A DNA stretch of 64,000 nt from Carallia brachiata (GCA_021464245.1 JADCRB010000110.1:1612001-1676000), one strand, 5' to 3'; shown: positions 1-12,645, counted from the first letter of the stretch. Numbers and translations are program-made. The notes: generated by a model from the sequence alone, not told the origin.

Positions 1-560
1 GCAAAATCACATGATCATAGGATGTTGAAGGTCGCTTGACATCCTTTTTTCCCCCCTTAATTAAACTGAATAAACTATGAATGTGGAAGTTAATTATGAG
101 TACAATCTGGGTTTCAACTTAATATCTCACCGCAAGGTATTTATTAATTTTATCGGATATTAGGTCAGACCGAGTGGATAATTGAGTTATTTTCATTGGG
201 TGAATTTGCCCAAATGAAGTGACAAAAAACAATGCGCGAACTAGAACTAGAATTTGCAGTGTTGTTTACAGAATTAAAGAAAAAAAAAAAAAAGACATCT
301 GAGGCCAAGTACAGTTGTGAAAAGCTTGTAAATTTCTTTTGAAGTCAACAAAGGAACAATAATATCATCCTATTTAATTACAGAACCAACGCTGGTCGCT
401 GCTAGAACAAGGCTCGAAATTGGAAGCCATCATTTACATGTGTTTTGGAAAAACTGAGAAAAGGACAAATCTGGTCCGCAAAATGCCATTATATATTTTT
501 CTCAGTATTGAGACGTGCCATTGTATGCAGGGAAAAGGCGGGCGCCAACAGCAGTAGAGG
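1..560. repeat. Array block with 'catgatcataggatg', first copy
   Basis: The window opens inside this block. It runs through 'gaaccaacgctggtcgctgc' (about 386-405) and then into the 'gtccgcaaaatgccat' block. The closest full copy is at 21245-21930, with another at 24955-25245 and more degraded ones at about 3530-3700, 11515-11880 and 13070-13560. No open frame is conserved between copies, so the block looks non-coding. Confidence 0.7.
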
Positions 561-904
561 AATTAGGAGAGACAGCAATGAAGGAAAATTGTGAATCTGC
601 AACAAAAATAATTGTGAAATACATAATAAATATGACAAAATACATGATTATTTTTTTTAAACGTAAAATTTTTAAAAAATAATATTAAAATAATTATATA
701 ATTTATTTAATAATATATAATAATTTTTATAATTTTTTTTTATTTTTCAAAATTCAGTTATCTAACTACCAATATTATTTTTGATTCCACATAAATCTAA
801 ATTAAGGAATCTCACAAAAAAAAATTATTAATTTCAACGTTTTTAAAAAAAGTTAATATTTAGCAAACGCCACGTCAACCCTATCTATCCAAATCTCTTC
901 CCCG

Positions 905-1560
905 CCTCTCTCTGTCTCTCTAGCCCATGTATGTGGACTTCATAAACAATTGTTGATTGGACCATTAAAATATTACGGTCCGTTTTCTTTCTAAGAAATA
1001 GGAAGGAAAGAAAAGCATTAGAAAAAAAAAAAATTATTTATTTTATTTTTATTATTTTTATTTATTTTTCTTTTACTTACATAAATTTTTTGTCTCATAA
1101 TTTTTTTATATTATTTTTTCATTTTATTTTACATAATTTTCTCTCTAATTTATTTAAAAAATAAGATTATATTAATACATTTAATAAATTACATAATTAA
1201 TTTAACAATATAAAATTATTTAATTATTTTTTAAATTAAATATATTTTTTATAATTTAATAATTTAAATTATTATATATTTCTCACACTTTATGGTGGTG
1301 TGCCTTTTATTCTACTAAAATTAAATTTTAAGGTTGGGCGAGTTTTGTCTTGGACAGCAGTACGAATATTCCCATCCACCATTTGGAACGTGTCACAACT
1401 CACAACTCTTTTGATATGGATCACCCATATATTTATTTTTTATTTTTTATTTCCTGGAATTTGTTGTCTGCTGCATCATAAAAATATGTGATCACATATA
1501 TAAAGTCTTCGGCCCGGTAAAATTTGTGTGGGGCCAAGGCGTGGGACTTGTCCATGGTAA
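905..1560. repeat. Array signature block, copy 1, split by an AT-rich insert
   Basis: The left part (about 905-972, ending 'gattggaccattaaaatatt') and the right part (from about 1333, 'ttgggcgagttttgtct') match the continuous block elsewhere. They are separated by about 350 bp of T-rich sequence starting near 'ggtccgttttctttctaag'. The same interruption occurs in copy 3 (about 7500-7855), so the insert predates the split of those two copies. Confidence 0.7.
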
Positions 1561-1564
1561 GATT

Positions 1565-2890
1565 TGTCCGTATAATTGTATTGACTATTTGATCTCCATT
1601 CAAATCACCTTTTTGTCATGCAGCTGTGGCCACTTTCTAAAAGATTAAAAAAAAAAAACAGTTAATGTGAGACTGGGGTAAGACAATGAACTTTCAAGTT
1701 GATTTGTTTACGGGGTGCAATTATCATTTTCTCTCTAACCGTTCTTAAAGTACTTAATAGGGTTTTTTCAGTGCCTCTATTAATTGAACGATATAGTAAG
1801 TGTATAAAGTACTTTTTTTAAGAAAATTAACTTCATTTATTTATGCGATGAGCGAAATTTTTGTTACTTTGATATTATTCGCTGGATATTATTATTGTAG
1901 AGTCTGTTTGGTATCGTTTTTAGTTTTAGCTTTTTATTTTTTTCACAAAAAACAAATAATTTGTTTGGCTACTGTTTTTTATTTTTTGTTTTTTTGTTGA
2001 TATGTTGACAATTTTTTTCAAAGAAAAAAATAAGTTGGAAAAACAATAATCAATTTCCAGTCATAATTGTAATTTTTTTCGTTAAAATATAAGAAATTGA
2101 AATGATGGTTCAACATTCTGACCATTAAAACAAGGGTTGTTCAGTGATCGATAATATGTGTCTCTCTCACAACTGGGGATTTGTTGTGCAAAACAATACG
2201 AGAAAATCATATCATCCAGTATAAAGTTTATAAATTAACTTATTGGTGGTGTTTAGTCCCAACAATCAAACTAAGAAAATCATCCAAGTTTTTTGAGGAC
2301 ACAAAAAAATATTACACAAAGATGAAAAATAAATATGATTCACATATATATAATTATAGATGTTAAATTTACTTTTTACATTTTTTTCACAACCCTTGAA
2401 TATTAATAAGGTAGACTCGTCCCAATCGTGCCTCTGTAATAAAATTGAAAAAAAAAATTATCATGTTTTCTTTCTTTTATTCACTAAAATAGATATATTG
2501 TGCTCACTTTATTATTATTAAATACAACTATATAAATGATAAATATAAAGTTAATATGTAAAATTTTAAATTGTTAGACTGTAAAAAATATATTAAATTT
2601 TTTAAAAATAAAATAAATATAAAAACTGTTAAATTAATTAAATATATTTTATATATCATAAATTATATATCTTATAATAAAATTCAAGCTTAAATTAGTT
2701 GAAAACTAAGTTCTATGTCCAGGTGCCTTGGCACAGACCTCATACTGCAATTCTTTCTTACAACGCACACGGTCGTTGCTTTCGGATTGAGACCCACAAA
2801 ATGCCATATTATATATCTTTCTTTATTTTTTTCCCTAATATTATATATTATTCTCTTTAATCAAACGTGCTATGGTAGACGCCACATCCG
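1565..2890. other. AT-rich intergenic modules, no gene
   Basis: Holds further array blocks: 'tttacggggtgcaattatca' near 1710, 'gcaaaacaatacgagaaaat' near 2190, and 'cacaaaatgccatatta' near 2795. Short open frames here are chance frames in AT-rich DNA and are not kept in the paralogous copies. Confidence 0.6.
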
Positions 2891-2892
2891 CC

Positions 2893-3062
2893 ATGTCTCT
2901 CTCTCTAGTCTCGTATTTTGGACATTGCAAATAATTTTTGATTGGACCTCTCGAGAAACAGCGTTGGGCGAGTTTTGTCTGTTATAAATTATTATTACTG
3001 CAGTACGAATATCCTTATTCACCCTTTAAAACGTGTCACGATTTGGAATTATATGGTTCACT
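2893..3062. repeat. Array signature block, copy 2
   Basis: Uninterrupted copy running from the 'ctctctctagtctcgtattt' CT-rich start through 'ttgggcgagttttgtctgtt', 'actgcagtacgaatatcc' and 'tttaaaacgtgtcacg'. It is followed by a diverged AT stretch with no recognisable gene. Confidence 0.75.
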
Positions 3063-5520
3063 GATAATTCATTAAATTTAGAATTTAATTTAGATATATA
3101 TATATATTAAATTTTAAATTTATTTAATATCACTTTTTATATATTTACTATTATCTTAAATTTTGATTTAAATAAAAATTTAATTTTTTTTACTAAATCA
3201 TTTGGGATATGAAACAATTAAATCAATAGAAAGTTGAGGCTTAATAGAAGTTTAGAAAGATTAAGAAAATGTTAGCGCATTTTAGTAAAAAAATAAAAAG
3301 GAAAAGCAATATTTCTGTTTATGTCAGCATTATTTGGGAAAAGTCAGAAAATTTATATCGCAACATTTAGCATTATTCAACTTTTGAATGATTTGTTTGT
3401 GGCGTGCGATTTATCATTTTCTCTTTATAGTTGTTCGTGAAATCTTTGTTATTTCTATTATGATTTTGGTTATTTCTCTATTATTCTCTCAATGTTGCTA
3501 CATGCAAGCACACTTTTGTCTAAACCCAGGGACTGATGGCGGCACGATCAGAGGATGATTATGCCAATAGAGTTATTTATTTATTTTTTTTTCTTCTTTC
3601 CTTCATTGAATTGAATGAAGTAGAGTAAATTGTGAGTAGAATATGGAGTTTAAACCTAATTGTGGGATGGGTGATGCTACTGGGTATGAAAAGGAATTCA
3701 CGACTGCAATGCGAAAAGTAATTTAATACTTACAAAAATCTTTAATTTTAATGTAAAAAGTATTTTCAAACACCTCTTGAGGAGTTAAATGCATTAAATT
3801 CCATGTAATAAGTGTGCAATTGATCATGATTTGCGTTTATTAGTTGCATAAAACCATTTGTGGCATGAATAAAGAGTCTAAATCACTTCATTTCATGCAA
3901 ATAAGTAATTTTTTTTATTTTAATGGCTTATTTAACCCTAATTACACTTAAATGAAGTATTAATGCTTATAAATACCTTTATTAGATAGAATAATTATTC
4001 TGTAAGATTTATACAGGCTAAAACACTCTTTCTTTCTTTCTTTTTTTTTTTTTTACGAAAACTAAATCTTAAATGATATTTAATAAGTTACATAATGAAA
4101 AATGCAATGCACACATTCTAACAATCACCTTAAATTTAACTACAAACACCACTCTTGCCTATCGAGAAACGTAGAGAGAACACAAATAAACCAATCCTGA
4201 ATTAGTTATAAGGCTCTCTTGTACACAACATGCTTCCACCTTACGACCAGCACATATACTTAATGTCCACAGGAGACAACGTAGCCATATGGGTTCGATG
4301 GCATCCGTATTTATTTGCGGAAAATTAAATAAATGTATACCAAGCTCTGATAAGTCTAAGCCCTGACATCGCTTGATTAGGGAGCGGATGCATGTAAAAA
4401 CACTAATCAAAGACTAATATTTAATTAAGACTTTTATATATTTTCTGAATTTACCAGAAGATTATCAACTTATTTTGAAAATTCATTCATCATCATCAAA
4501 ATCCCCAAGAGACTTAAGGAGATAAGTTTTTACTTGACTTAGTAAGTTTCAGTAAGTTGCACAAAAAAAAAAAAAAGATTTCTAAATAAGGACAACTCCA
4601 TTAAACAAAGTTTAAAAATAGGTCTGAAACTCTAATTCCTAAAATCCACCCGTTATATGCTGATGTGAAAACTGAAAAGCACTACCATTTGACCATGCGA
4701 AAGAAGCACCAAGAAGAGGGAGATCGATGAGATTTATTATAGTCATTGAAGAGCAGACTTTGGTGCCAATTTCTAACTAAGTTGCTTCTGTGTTCAACAT
4801 ACCAAGGATGATCCCATTTGCATCTAATTTCCTTTAATCCATCGAGGAATAATCTTTTGTCCTCCAAGTTTTGAGGACCATTGTTCGTAAGTATCTTACC
4901 AGCAACGATTGATGTCCATTAGAGAGGACGACCATATGGGTTCATATAAATCATAAAATATTAATGTTAACATACATTAAGATACCAAAAAGCGATGGAG
5001 GAAGAAAGCAGAGGAGAGGAAGATTGAGGCAAGGGGGCATTACCACAAAGAGCAGGGAACTACTTTACCATTATTTATAGGTACACGCAAATAAGAGGAA
5101 GTGAATGTCACAAAAGTGACATGCCTCGACTCCTTTCGTTAAACAGAAGAGGAACATGGTAACATAATGTTTAATAAGTACGACTATGGCCTGAATTATT
5201 TATTGTAAGGTTAAATGTCCATGGCATAGATACCAATAGACATCCTTACCGAGGCCTTGATGGCGAGCTGAACGTAAAATGTGCGTTTGTTTTTGAGATA
5301 AGACGATAGTATAGGTTAGAGGTCTATTTTACATTAGTCTTTTTTTGGTTAGTTAATAAGATAGATATAAATAAATTAAGTGGATTAAATATCTCGTAAA
5401 TATAGGATAATACTATCACTTTTACTCTCATGGACTAGTGTTGACAAATTGTATATTTAAAGTATCATTTAATTAAAACAAATTTAAATATTTTTCAAAA
5501 ATTAATATAAAATAAAAAAA
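3063..5520. other. Intergenic modules, no supported gene
   Basis: Contains a partial 'gatcagaggatga' block (3540-3700). It also has two related stretches that include 'ccatatgggttc' (about 4260-4300 and 4880-4950), with further partial copies near 15.35 kb and 26.75 kb, and the conserved 3' flank of small-gene copy A (about 5100-5285). On the minus strand the 4.9 kb stretch ends in a donor-like 'GCTGGTAAG', so it could be a relic exon. The frames carry stops and I cannot assign a protein. Confidence 0.5.
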
Positions 5521-5840
5521 CTCTTTTCTCTCTCCTTCATCCTCTCACGCCTCCCACCTCTCTCTCTCTCCTCGTCTCTCTCTTTTTCTTTTCTCTCCCT
5601 CCTCTCTCCCTCTCCCCCCCTCTCTCTCTCACTCCTCCTCTCCCTCTCTGCCCACCTCTCTCTCTCTCACTCCTCGCTCTCTCTCTTTCTTTTCTCTCTC
5701 CTCCTTCCTCTCTCCTCTCTCTCAATTCTCCTCTTTCCTTTCTCTCTCTACACTCCTCTCTCTCTCTCTCCTCTGTCTCTCTCCTCTTCCCTCCCTCTCC
5801 ACCTCCTCCTCTCCTCCTCTCCTCTCCCTCTCTCCTCCCT
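5521..5840. repeat. 320-bp polypyrimidine (CT-rich) tract
   Basis: Almost only C and T on the + strand, with a handful of A or G interruptions; the complement is a purine tract. It lies just 5' (in array orientation) of small-gene copy A. The Arg/Glu/Gly-rich minus-strand frame inside it is a by-product of the GA repeat, not a gene. Long homopurine-homopyrimidine tracts can form triplex (H-DNA), which is general knowledge and not shown here. Confidence 0.9.
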
Positions 5841-6127
5841 AATATAGCCAGTGACGTTAATTATTACTTAATTTTAACTATTTTTAATAAAAAATATTAA
5901 AATTAATAATAATATAAGTTAATTATTTTTAAAGGTAAAAAATTATTTTATATATTTATTCTATCTATCTCATATAAATATTAGATAGAATAATTATTCT
6001 GTATTATTTAATATTATCCAAACATAATATAAATTAGTAGTTTAGCCTATTATATACTGTGTTAACTTATACTATTTTATACTATATTATCTAGTCTGTG
6101 TACAAAACGCATTAAAAAAAACAACAG

Positions 6128-6373
6128 TTAATTAGCCATGAAACACATCTTCCTGACCTTGAAAGTTTCAAAAGGACTGCACTAGACATGGAGTGCAGGG
6201 AGAAAACGGCCGCAACTGTAGCTAAGAATTCCATAAAGATCCCGAAGATTTGCGTCTGGGTTCCCTTTGTAGAGGCATGAAGAGGCAGTACCAGTGCTGA
6301 CAGGATCAAGGATTTTGTAGCAAACTTTGCTGATCTGAGTCCCGCTGTTTTTAAAGAGACAAACTTCCCACCT
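6128..6373 (-). pseudogene. Small secreted cysteine-rich protein, copy A (3' part)
   Basis: On the minus strand this frame aligns residue by residue with copy C (22420-22782). Shared landmarks are a Val-Cys near its start, a second Val-Cys 15 residues on, a Cys before the KGNP motif, an N-L-x-x-L-Y-x-I-L stretch and a following Ser-Cys. An in-frame TAG at 6182-6184 precedes the last conserved Cys. The frame stops with TAA at 6128-6130. The signal-peptide part upstream (6374 to about 6540) is no longer recognisable, although flanking DNA beyond it still aligns with the other copies. Similarity to C is clearly better at protein level than over non-coding flanks, which supports past coding function. 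Confidence 0.55.
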
Positions 6374-6374
6374 G

Positions 6375-7424
6375 AATACTAGTAAAATTAAGTGCGGTTC
6401 TACTGTAGGAGACTACAACAATTGTTGAATTTAGAACCTATTGCTGTGCTATAATTTTTAGTTATCTCAATGGCCACCCAACATTTTTTTAGAAGAGAGC
6501 TGAATCACAAGTTTAGAAAGACACCGACTTACCGCTAGATTACCACCTCATATGATAACAATGAATTTTGCTCAACTTGTGCAATTTTCATTTATAATTT
6601 TTTAATATTTTTTTTTAAAAAAGAAAGCGAGAGGTGTCCAACAGTCCTAATATGAAACATTACAATCAGAGTTGTTTATTTGTGACTTATGAGTATCTCT
6701 CTCACAACGGGTTCTTTTGGTGCAAAACAATACGTAAAAATCATGCTGTCCTATATAAAATTTATAAAAATTGAGAAATTCTTAATTTAACTCTCTTATT
6801 TAAGTGAATATAAATTATTTATGATTTTATACTATATAATAAATGAGACATACTTAAACAAAAAAATAAAAATGATATTTGTGTGATATTAAATTATGAA
6901 TTAGTTTTATTAAAGAAATAAAATAAAAATTAACAAACACCTATAAATTAATTTTTCGTGGTCTTATTTTTAGGATTCTGGTCCGCAAAATGCCATTATA
7001 TGTTTTTCTCACTAATCAAACCCGCTATTGTATTCCAGGAAAAGGCAGGTGTCTACTTCGAAGAGGAATTAGGAGACAAACTAATGAAGGAAAAATGTGA
7101 ACCTGCAAAAAAAAAATAATTATAAAATATATAATATATATTACAATATAGATGGTTATTATTTTTAAACATGAAATTTTAAAAAAATATTAAAGTAATG
7201 ACATAATTTATTTAAAAGTATATAACAACTTAAGAAATTTTTATTTTATTTTTTGAAATTCAGTCATTTAATTATCTATATGCCTATATCAACTTTGATT
7301 TCACGTCGATCTGAATTAAGGAATCGAACTAAAAATTTCTTCATTTTAATTTTTTTTTATTCAAGTCATTTTAATTTTTTTTAAAATTTAATATTTAGTA
7401 AATCTGTTCGAATTCTCTTCCCCC
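6375..7424. other. AT-rich array modules, no gene
   Basis: Copies of the 'ggtgcaaaacaatacgt' block (about 6720) and the 'ctggtccgcaaaatgccat' block (about 6976-7160) are present. No conserved reading frame is seen. Confidence 0.6.
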
Positions 7425-8000
7425 TTCTCTCTCTCTCTCTCTCTCTAGCCCATGTATTTGGACTTTCTAAGCAATTGTTGATTGGACCATTAGAATATTA
7501 GGGTCTGTTTGCTGTCTAAGAAATAGAAAGGAAACAAAAGCATTAGAAAAAAAAAAATGTTACTCACTTTATTTCTCACATATTTTTTTTATTCAAATAA
7601 TTTTTTTTACCTCGTAACTCTTTTTCACATTATTTTTCTCATTTTCTTTTTCATTAATTTTTTCTCACATATTATAAGAGCAAGATTTTGTGAACATATT
7701 TAATGAAGAATGTAGTTAATTTGACAGTAACTAATTATTATTTTTTTTATAAATTAAATTCATCTTTTATTATTTAATAATTCAGATTATTATATATCTA
7801 TTATACTTTTATGGTTGCGTGAAAATTTTTTTTTTCTATTCAAAGTACTTTTTAACGTTGGCAAGTTTTGTCTATGACAACAATATGAATGTTCGTATCC
7901 ACCATTTAAAACGTATCACAACTCGGATGATATGGATCACTCATAATTTTTTTTTTCCTGGAATTTGTTATCTGCTGCATCATAAAAAGATGGAAAAACA
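7425..8000. repeat. Array signature block, copy 3, split by an AT-rich insert
   Basis: The left part ends near 7496 ('gattggaccattagaatatt') and the right part resumes near 7856 ('cgttggcaagttttgtct'). The roughly 350-bp insert begins 'gggtctgtttgctgtctaag' and matches the insert in copy 1. The copy 1/copy 3 pair therefore shares a common ancestor not shared with the other copies. Confidence 0.7.
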
Positions 8001-8019
8001 TTGGAGGACATAAAAGAAA

Positions 8020-8181
8020 TGGACAGAAAAGTGTCAATAATGTAACTGTAAGATATATTTGTGTAATAACATTAATTTTTTGTGTAACAAAAAATAATGT
8101 GATAATTTCTGGTTGCACATTTTATTAGTTTTGTTGCACAAATAATGATAACTGTTATATTATTAACAAATTTTCTGTCCA
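8020..8181. mobile_element. Foldback (MITE-like) element with TGGACAGAAAA ends
   Basis: The 11-bp ends are perfect inverted repeats: 'tggacagaaaa' at 8020-8030 and 'ttttctgtcca' at 8171-8181. The inside is AT-rich, with recurring 'gtgtaa' and 'ttgcacaaat' motifs and no coding capacity. Related foldback elements with 'gtgcaac' motifs lie near 16.2-16.4 kb and, more distantly, 42.7-42.9 kb. I could not define a target duplication confidently. Confidence 0.55.
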
Positions 8182-8303
8182 CCAACTTATATACTTTTAA
8201 TGAAACTCTAAAAAGATTTGATCACATTTATAAAGTCTTCGCTAAAGTTTATGCGGGGGCCAAGACGTGGGACTTGTTCATAATAATATTTGTCCTTATA
8301 ATA

Positions 8304-8424
8304 GTATTAAGCTCACCTTATATTTGGATGGGATCAAGTATCTCGTGTCTTTTATAACTCTATGAACTCATGATATATATAAAAACTTTCTTTATTTATC
8401 AAAAAAAAAAATCGTATTAAGCTC
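8304..8424 (+). mobile_element. Short 5'-truncated retroinsertion with 11-bp target duplication
   Basis: About 99 bp ending in 'ttatttatc' plus a run of A is flanked by the perfect 11-bp direct repeat 'gtattaagctc' (8304-8314 and 8414-8424). The paralogous stretch near 1570-1605 lacks the insert. The tail matches the '...tatcaaaa' ending of the LINE at 20.36 kb, so it is probably a heavily truncated LINE (or SINE-like) copy. Confidence 0.7.
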
Positions 8425-9058
8425 CATTCAAATCACGTTTATTTTTTACTCACCTTTTTGTTTTGTAGCTGTGACAACTTTTTAAAAGATAAAAAAAAAA
8501 AAGGGCTAACGTGAGACTGGGTTAAGACAATGAACTTTCAAATTGATTTGATTACGGGGTGTTATTCATCATTTTCTCTCTAATTGTTCTTAAAGTAGTT
8601 AGAGTTTTTTCCAGTATCTATTGATTGAACGATATAGTTTTGAGTTTCTGTTTTTCATTTTTTTCCACAAAAAACAAATAATTTGTTTGGCTACTGTTTT
8701 TTATTTTTTGTTTTTTTCTTTTATATGTTGACAATGCTTTCAAAGAAGAAAACGAGTCGGAAAAACAATAATCAGTTTCCTCTCATAATTGTAATTTTTT
8801 TGGTTAAAAAATAAGAAATTGAAATGATGCTTCAACAGTCTAACCATAAAAGAAGGGGTAGTTGATTTTGTGACCGATGATATGTGTCTCTCTCAAAACT
8901 TGGGTTTTGTAGTGCAAGACAATACGAAAAATTCATATCATCCAATGTAAAGTTTATTAATTATATTGTCGGTGGTCTTCAGTCCCAACAATCAAACTAA
9001 AAAAATAAAATTATCTAAGTCTTTTGACGACACAAAAAAATATTATGAGAAATAAATA

Positions 9059-9059
<1 letters not shown>

Positions 9060-9090
<31 letters not shown>
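9060..9090. repeat. (AT)n microsatellite
   Basis: About 30 bp of uninterrupted AT dinucleotide inside an AT-rich array module. Confidence 0.95.
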
Positions 9091-9092
<2 letters not shown>

Positions 9093-9539
9093 CTGTCAAA
9101 TTTACTGTTTACATATTTTTTGACACCTATAAATATTAATAAGATAGATTCGTACTTAACTTGCATCAGTAATAAAAATTAAAGAAGAAATTCTCATGTT
9201 TTTTTATTCACTAAAATAGATAAATTGTTAAATATCATTAAAAGAATATGTGATCACTTTAATATTATTAAAATATAATTTTATAATAAAAGAAAAAAGT
9301 ACATAAATATATAATAATAAATGTAAAATTAACACTCATTTAATTATAAAAAATATAATAAATTAAAAAATAAATAAATTATTAAATTAATTACATATTT
9401 TTTATATATCATAAATTAATATTTTAAATTAGATAGTTCGTCCACAAAATACTATATTATATATTTTTCTCACTGACCGCGGGTGCTATTATACACACCA
9501 CCTCAGCCCTATCTGTTAAAGAAAAATAAAAAAATCTCT

Positions 9540-9720
9540 CTCTCTCTCTGGTCCCCCGTATTTTGGACCTTGCGAGTAATTTTTGATTAGATGACTAGAA
9601 TAATAACGTTGGGCGAGTTTTGTCTGTTATAAAGTATTATGACTGCAGTGCGAATATTCTTATCCATCTTTTAAAACGTGTCACGATTTGGGATATAAGG
9701 ATCACTCATATCATCTGCTG
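9540..9720. repeat. Array signature block, copy 4
   Basis: Runs from the CT repeat through 'ccccgtattttggacctt', 'cgttgggcgagttttgtctg', 'gcagtgcgaatattc' and 'ttttaaaacgtgtcacg'. It is followed by the 'gatctgatcacatg' block. The DNA to about 10.4 kb beyond it is AT-rich with nothing recognisable. Confidence 0.75.
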
Positions 9721-10406
9721 CAAAAGATCTGATCACATGCAGAGTCTGGTTAAAGCTTACGTGGGTTTGAGGGGTTGGGCTTTTTTCGGTAATAACGAAG
9801 TGTGTATGTATTAATATTTAAAAAATTGAATCGGTTTAAAAAATTAAATCAGCTCAATTGGTAATCAGTTAGAGATTTAATTTGATTTATATAAATTTTG
9901 AATAATAATATAGACCGGTCAAAACTAGCTAAAGTTGGTTAAAATATGTAAAAATAGGATAGGTTACACGGTTTAATAAAATTAAAAAATTCATAAATTA
10001 TAATTTAATTTTAAATGTTATTTAAATTATAATTTAAGTACTAAATTTAATTAAAAATTTTAATTTAATTCTTAAAATTAAAAAAATTAATATTTAATTA
10101 ATATCTATAATTATTATTTTTTAATTACTTATATATATATAATTAAATACCAGTTCAAACACTAGTTTGACTAGTTCAACCAGCTGAACTCTAACACACT
10201 AATATTTTCAGTTCGATGACCGGTCTGATTCTGACAACTTTAGTATGTACACTTACTAATTTTTTTTATTTTTTATAAAAAAAATTATTTCTTTCAAAAA
10301 AATTTTGAAAGAAAATTTTTTTTATTATAACAAATTTCATATAATATATACAATTTATATTTTAGAATAAAATTTATTTAAATTTTAATTTTAATTTTAT
10401 AATACA

Positions 10407-10408
<2 letters not shown>

Positions 10409-10473
<65 letters not shown>
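10409..10473. repeat. Compound (CA)n(TA)n microsatellite
   Basis: About 20 CA units are followed directly by about 12 TA units. A further pure (AT)n lies at about 10708-10731. Confidence 0.95.
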
Positions 10474-10759
10474 GATCGGTCCTATGCTTGGACCCTTCTA
10501 TTATAGTGTATAGAGATTCGAATATTTGTTTGTTCCGCACATACTTTCTTTTTTACAATCCTTTAATTTTAGTTTCACAAGTAATGCTATATTCTGATCC
10601 ACAAAATATTATATTATATATTTTTCCCACTAATCAAACATGTGCTATTGTCTACAGGAAAGATAGGTGTATAGAGAAATTAAGAAAAGATATAAGACTA
10701 ATTGATAAATATATATATATATATATATATTTCTACTGACCACCTCGGCCCTTTCTCTC

Positions 10760-10940
10760 CAATAGTCTCTATCTCTAACTGATCCCCGTATTTTGGACCT
10801 TGTAAACAATCGTTGATTGGAGCATTCGAAGATTTTTAGCGTTGGGCGAAGCTTTTTCTATTATAAATTTACTGCACTACGTACCAATATTCTTATCAAC
10901 AGTTTAAAACGTGTCACAAGTTGAAATTATATGGATCACT
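10760..10940. repeat. Array signature block, copy 5
   Basis: Begins with 'atccccgtattttggacctt' and continues through 'gcgttgggcgaagct' and 'gtttaaaacgtgtcac'. It is followed by the 'gaagtttacgtg' and 'gatcataggatg' blocks up to about 11.88 kb, in the expected order. Confidence 0.75.
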
Positions 10941-11879
10941 CATATTTTTATTATTAATATATATTTTTTATTCCATGAGTTGGGCTCTACTGCATCAAAA
11001 GACCTAATCATAGTCCTCGTTGAAGTTTACGTGAGCCGAAGTGGGGGCTTTTTCTTGTTAGATAATGGAGTGTGTGTTTTATTATAGTGTGCAGTTTGAA
11101 TTTTCTTTCACTTCTCACTTACCTTGTTTTCCATATTCTTCATGTAGTTGTATTCATTCGTTTATAAAGACAAACAAATGTTTATGTGGGGCTAGAGGTA
11201 GACAATAAACTTTTGAATCGATTTGTTTATAGTGTGTGATTTATCATTTTCTCTGTCTAATTGTTCATGAAATTCCTGTAAAAAAAATTGTTCATGAAAT
11301 CCTTGAGTTTTTTTGGTACCTCAAAGGTAGTAACATTTATTGAACAATATAATAAATAAAAAAAAAAAAATAATTTTCTACATTCAATTTCATTTTTTTT
11401 GTTCTTTTGAGAAAACAATTTCATTTATTTATGTGATGATCAAAATTTTTCGTTATTTCCATATTATTCTCTCAACGTTACTACGTACAAGCAAACTTTT
11501 GTGTAAACCCTGCGACTGATGGCCGCACGATCATAGGATGATTATGTCAATTGGGTTTTTTTTTTTTTTCTTCTTTCCCTCGTTGAATTGAATGAAGTAG
11601 AGTTAATTTCTGAGTAGAATCTGGAGTTTGAACCTAATTGTAGGATAATAGGTCAGACTTAGTGACCAATTGAGTTACTTTTTGGGTAATTTGCACAAAT
11701 AGAGTGATAAAAGACAACAAGGGAGACTAGAACAAGAATTTGCGGTGACATTTAACAGAATTAAAGTATAAAAAAGACTTCTGGGGCGAGTTCTCAAACC
11801 CCCCAAAAAAAGTTGTCAAAAGCTCGTAAATTTTGTATGACAAAATGTTATTCTATTGACAAAACGAGTGTGGTCGCTA

Positions 11880-12484
11880 CTATATTTTGTTTTTTAGAGT
11901 TTGGAAACAGTTTCTAACTTTTGTTCGTACTCAATTTCGACATATTTTATTCAATTTTTTTCAGAGATTTTTACCTAATTTTGAATAACATGTTCTAATC
12001 TTTGTTTAGAAAAACACTTTCTTTGCTTCTTATTTTCATGGTGTCTATTCTACTCATTAAAATGATGAGAAAGTGCAATCAGGAAAAATTACATTTTTAT
12101 CATCAAACTTATCATTGGTTTTCATTCTCAACACCCAATTTTAATTTGATGAAATCGAACCATTAAACTTGAAGTTTCTTTTCACTCTCACCGCTCCCCC
12201 CCCGTTTTTTTTTTTTAAATTCGTAATGGTAACAGTTAGATTGTTAGGTGTTAGTTGGAAAAAAAGAAGCGGGTCCAAAGAAATCCCAAAAAATGCATAA
12301 TACTCTAAAAAAGCAAAACCTCTTAAATCTCACTTTAAAGTGAGAAGAGAAGCACTAATAATGCAGATTGTTTTAATTACAATTTTATCTCACTCAAACA
12401 ATTTTGCTAACTATTTTTTTATTTTAATTTTTTTAAAAAAATTAAAATCGAGTGCATGCCACGTCAGCACTATCACTCCAATGG
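11880..12484. other. Intergenic, no gene seen
   Basis: AT-rich sequence without recognisable repeats of the main array. A short C-run followed by a T-run lies near 12195-12217. No conserved frame. Confidence 0.5.
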
Positions 12485-12645
12485 TCTCCCCTCTCTGTCT
12501 CTGGTCCACGTATTTGGACCTTTGTAAGTAATTGTTGATTGGACCATTCGAAGATTTATCTTGGGCGAGTTTGTCAATTACTGCCGTACGAATATTCTCA
12601 TCCACAATTTAAAACGTGTCACTAGCTGGGATGATAAGGATCAAT
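12485..12645. repeat. Array signature block, copy 6
   Basis: Shows 'ggtccacgtatttggacctt', 'ttgggcgagtttgtc', 'acgaatattctcatccac' and 'aatttaaaacgtgtcac'. The following 'aaagtttatgtggggcc' and 'catgatcatagg' blocks (to about 13.6 kb) keep the array order. It lacks the poly(A) micro-insertion present in copies 7 and 8. Confidence 0.75.

Noticed and set aside
4159..4867. Two minus-strand open frames (about 83 and 61 codons)
   Set aside because: They overlap the duplicated 'ccatatgggttc' stretches, but the frames are not kept between copies and match nothing I recognise; described only as a possible relic exon.
5537..5725. Arg/Glu/Gly-rich minus-strand open frame
   Set aside because: By-product of the GA/CT polypyrimidine tract; no start context, no relatives expected.
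6112..6309. Minus-strand frame starting M-I-L-S-A-L
   Set aside because: This is a shadow frame; the neighbouring frame that aligns with copy C through its cysteines is the better reading of copy A.
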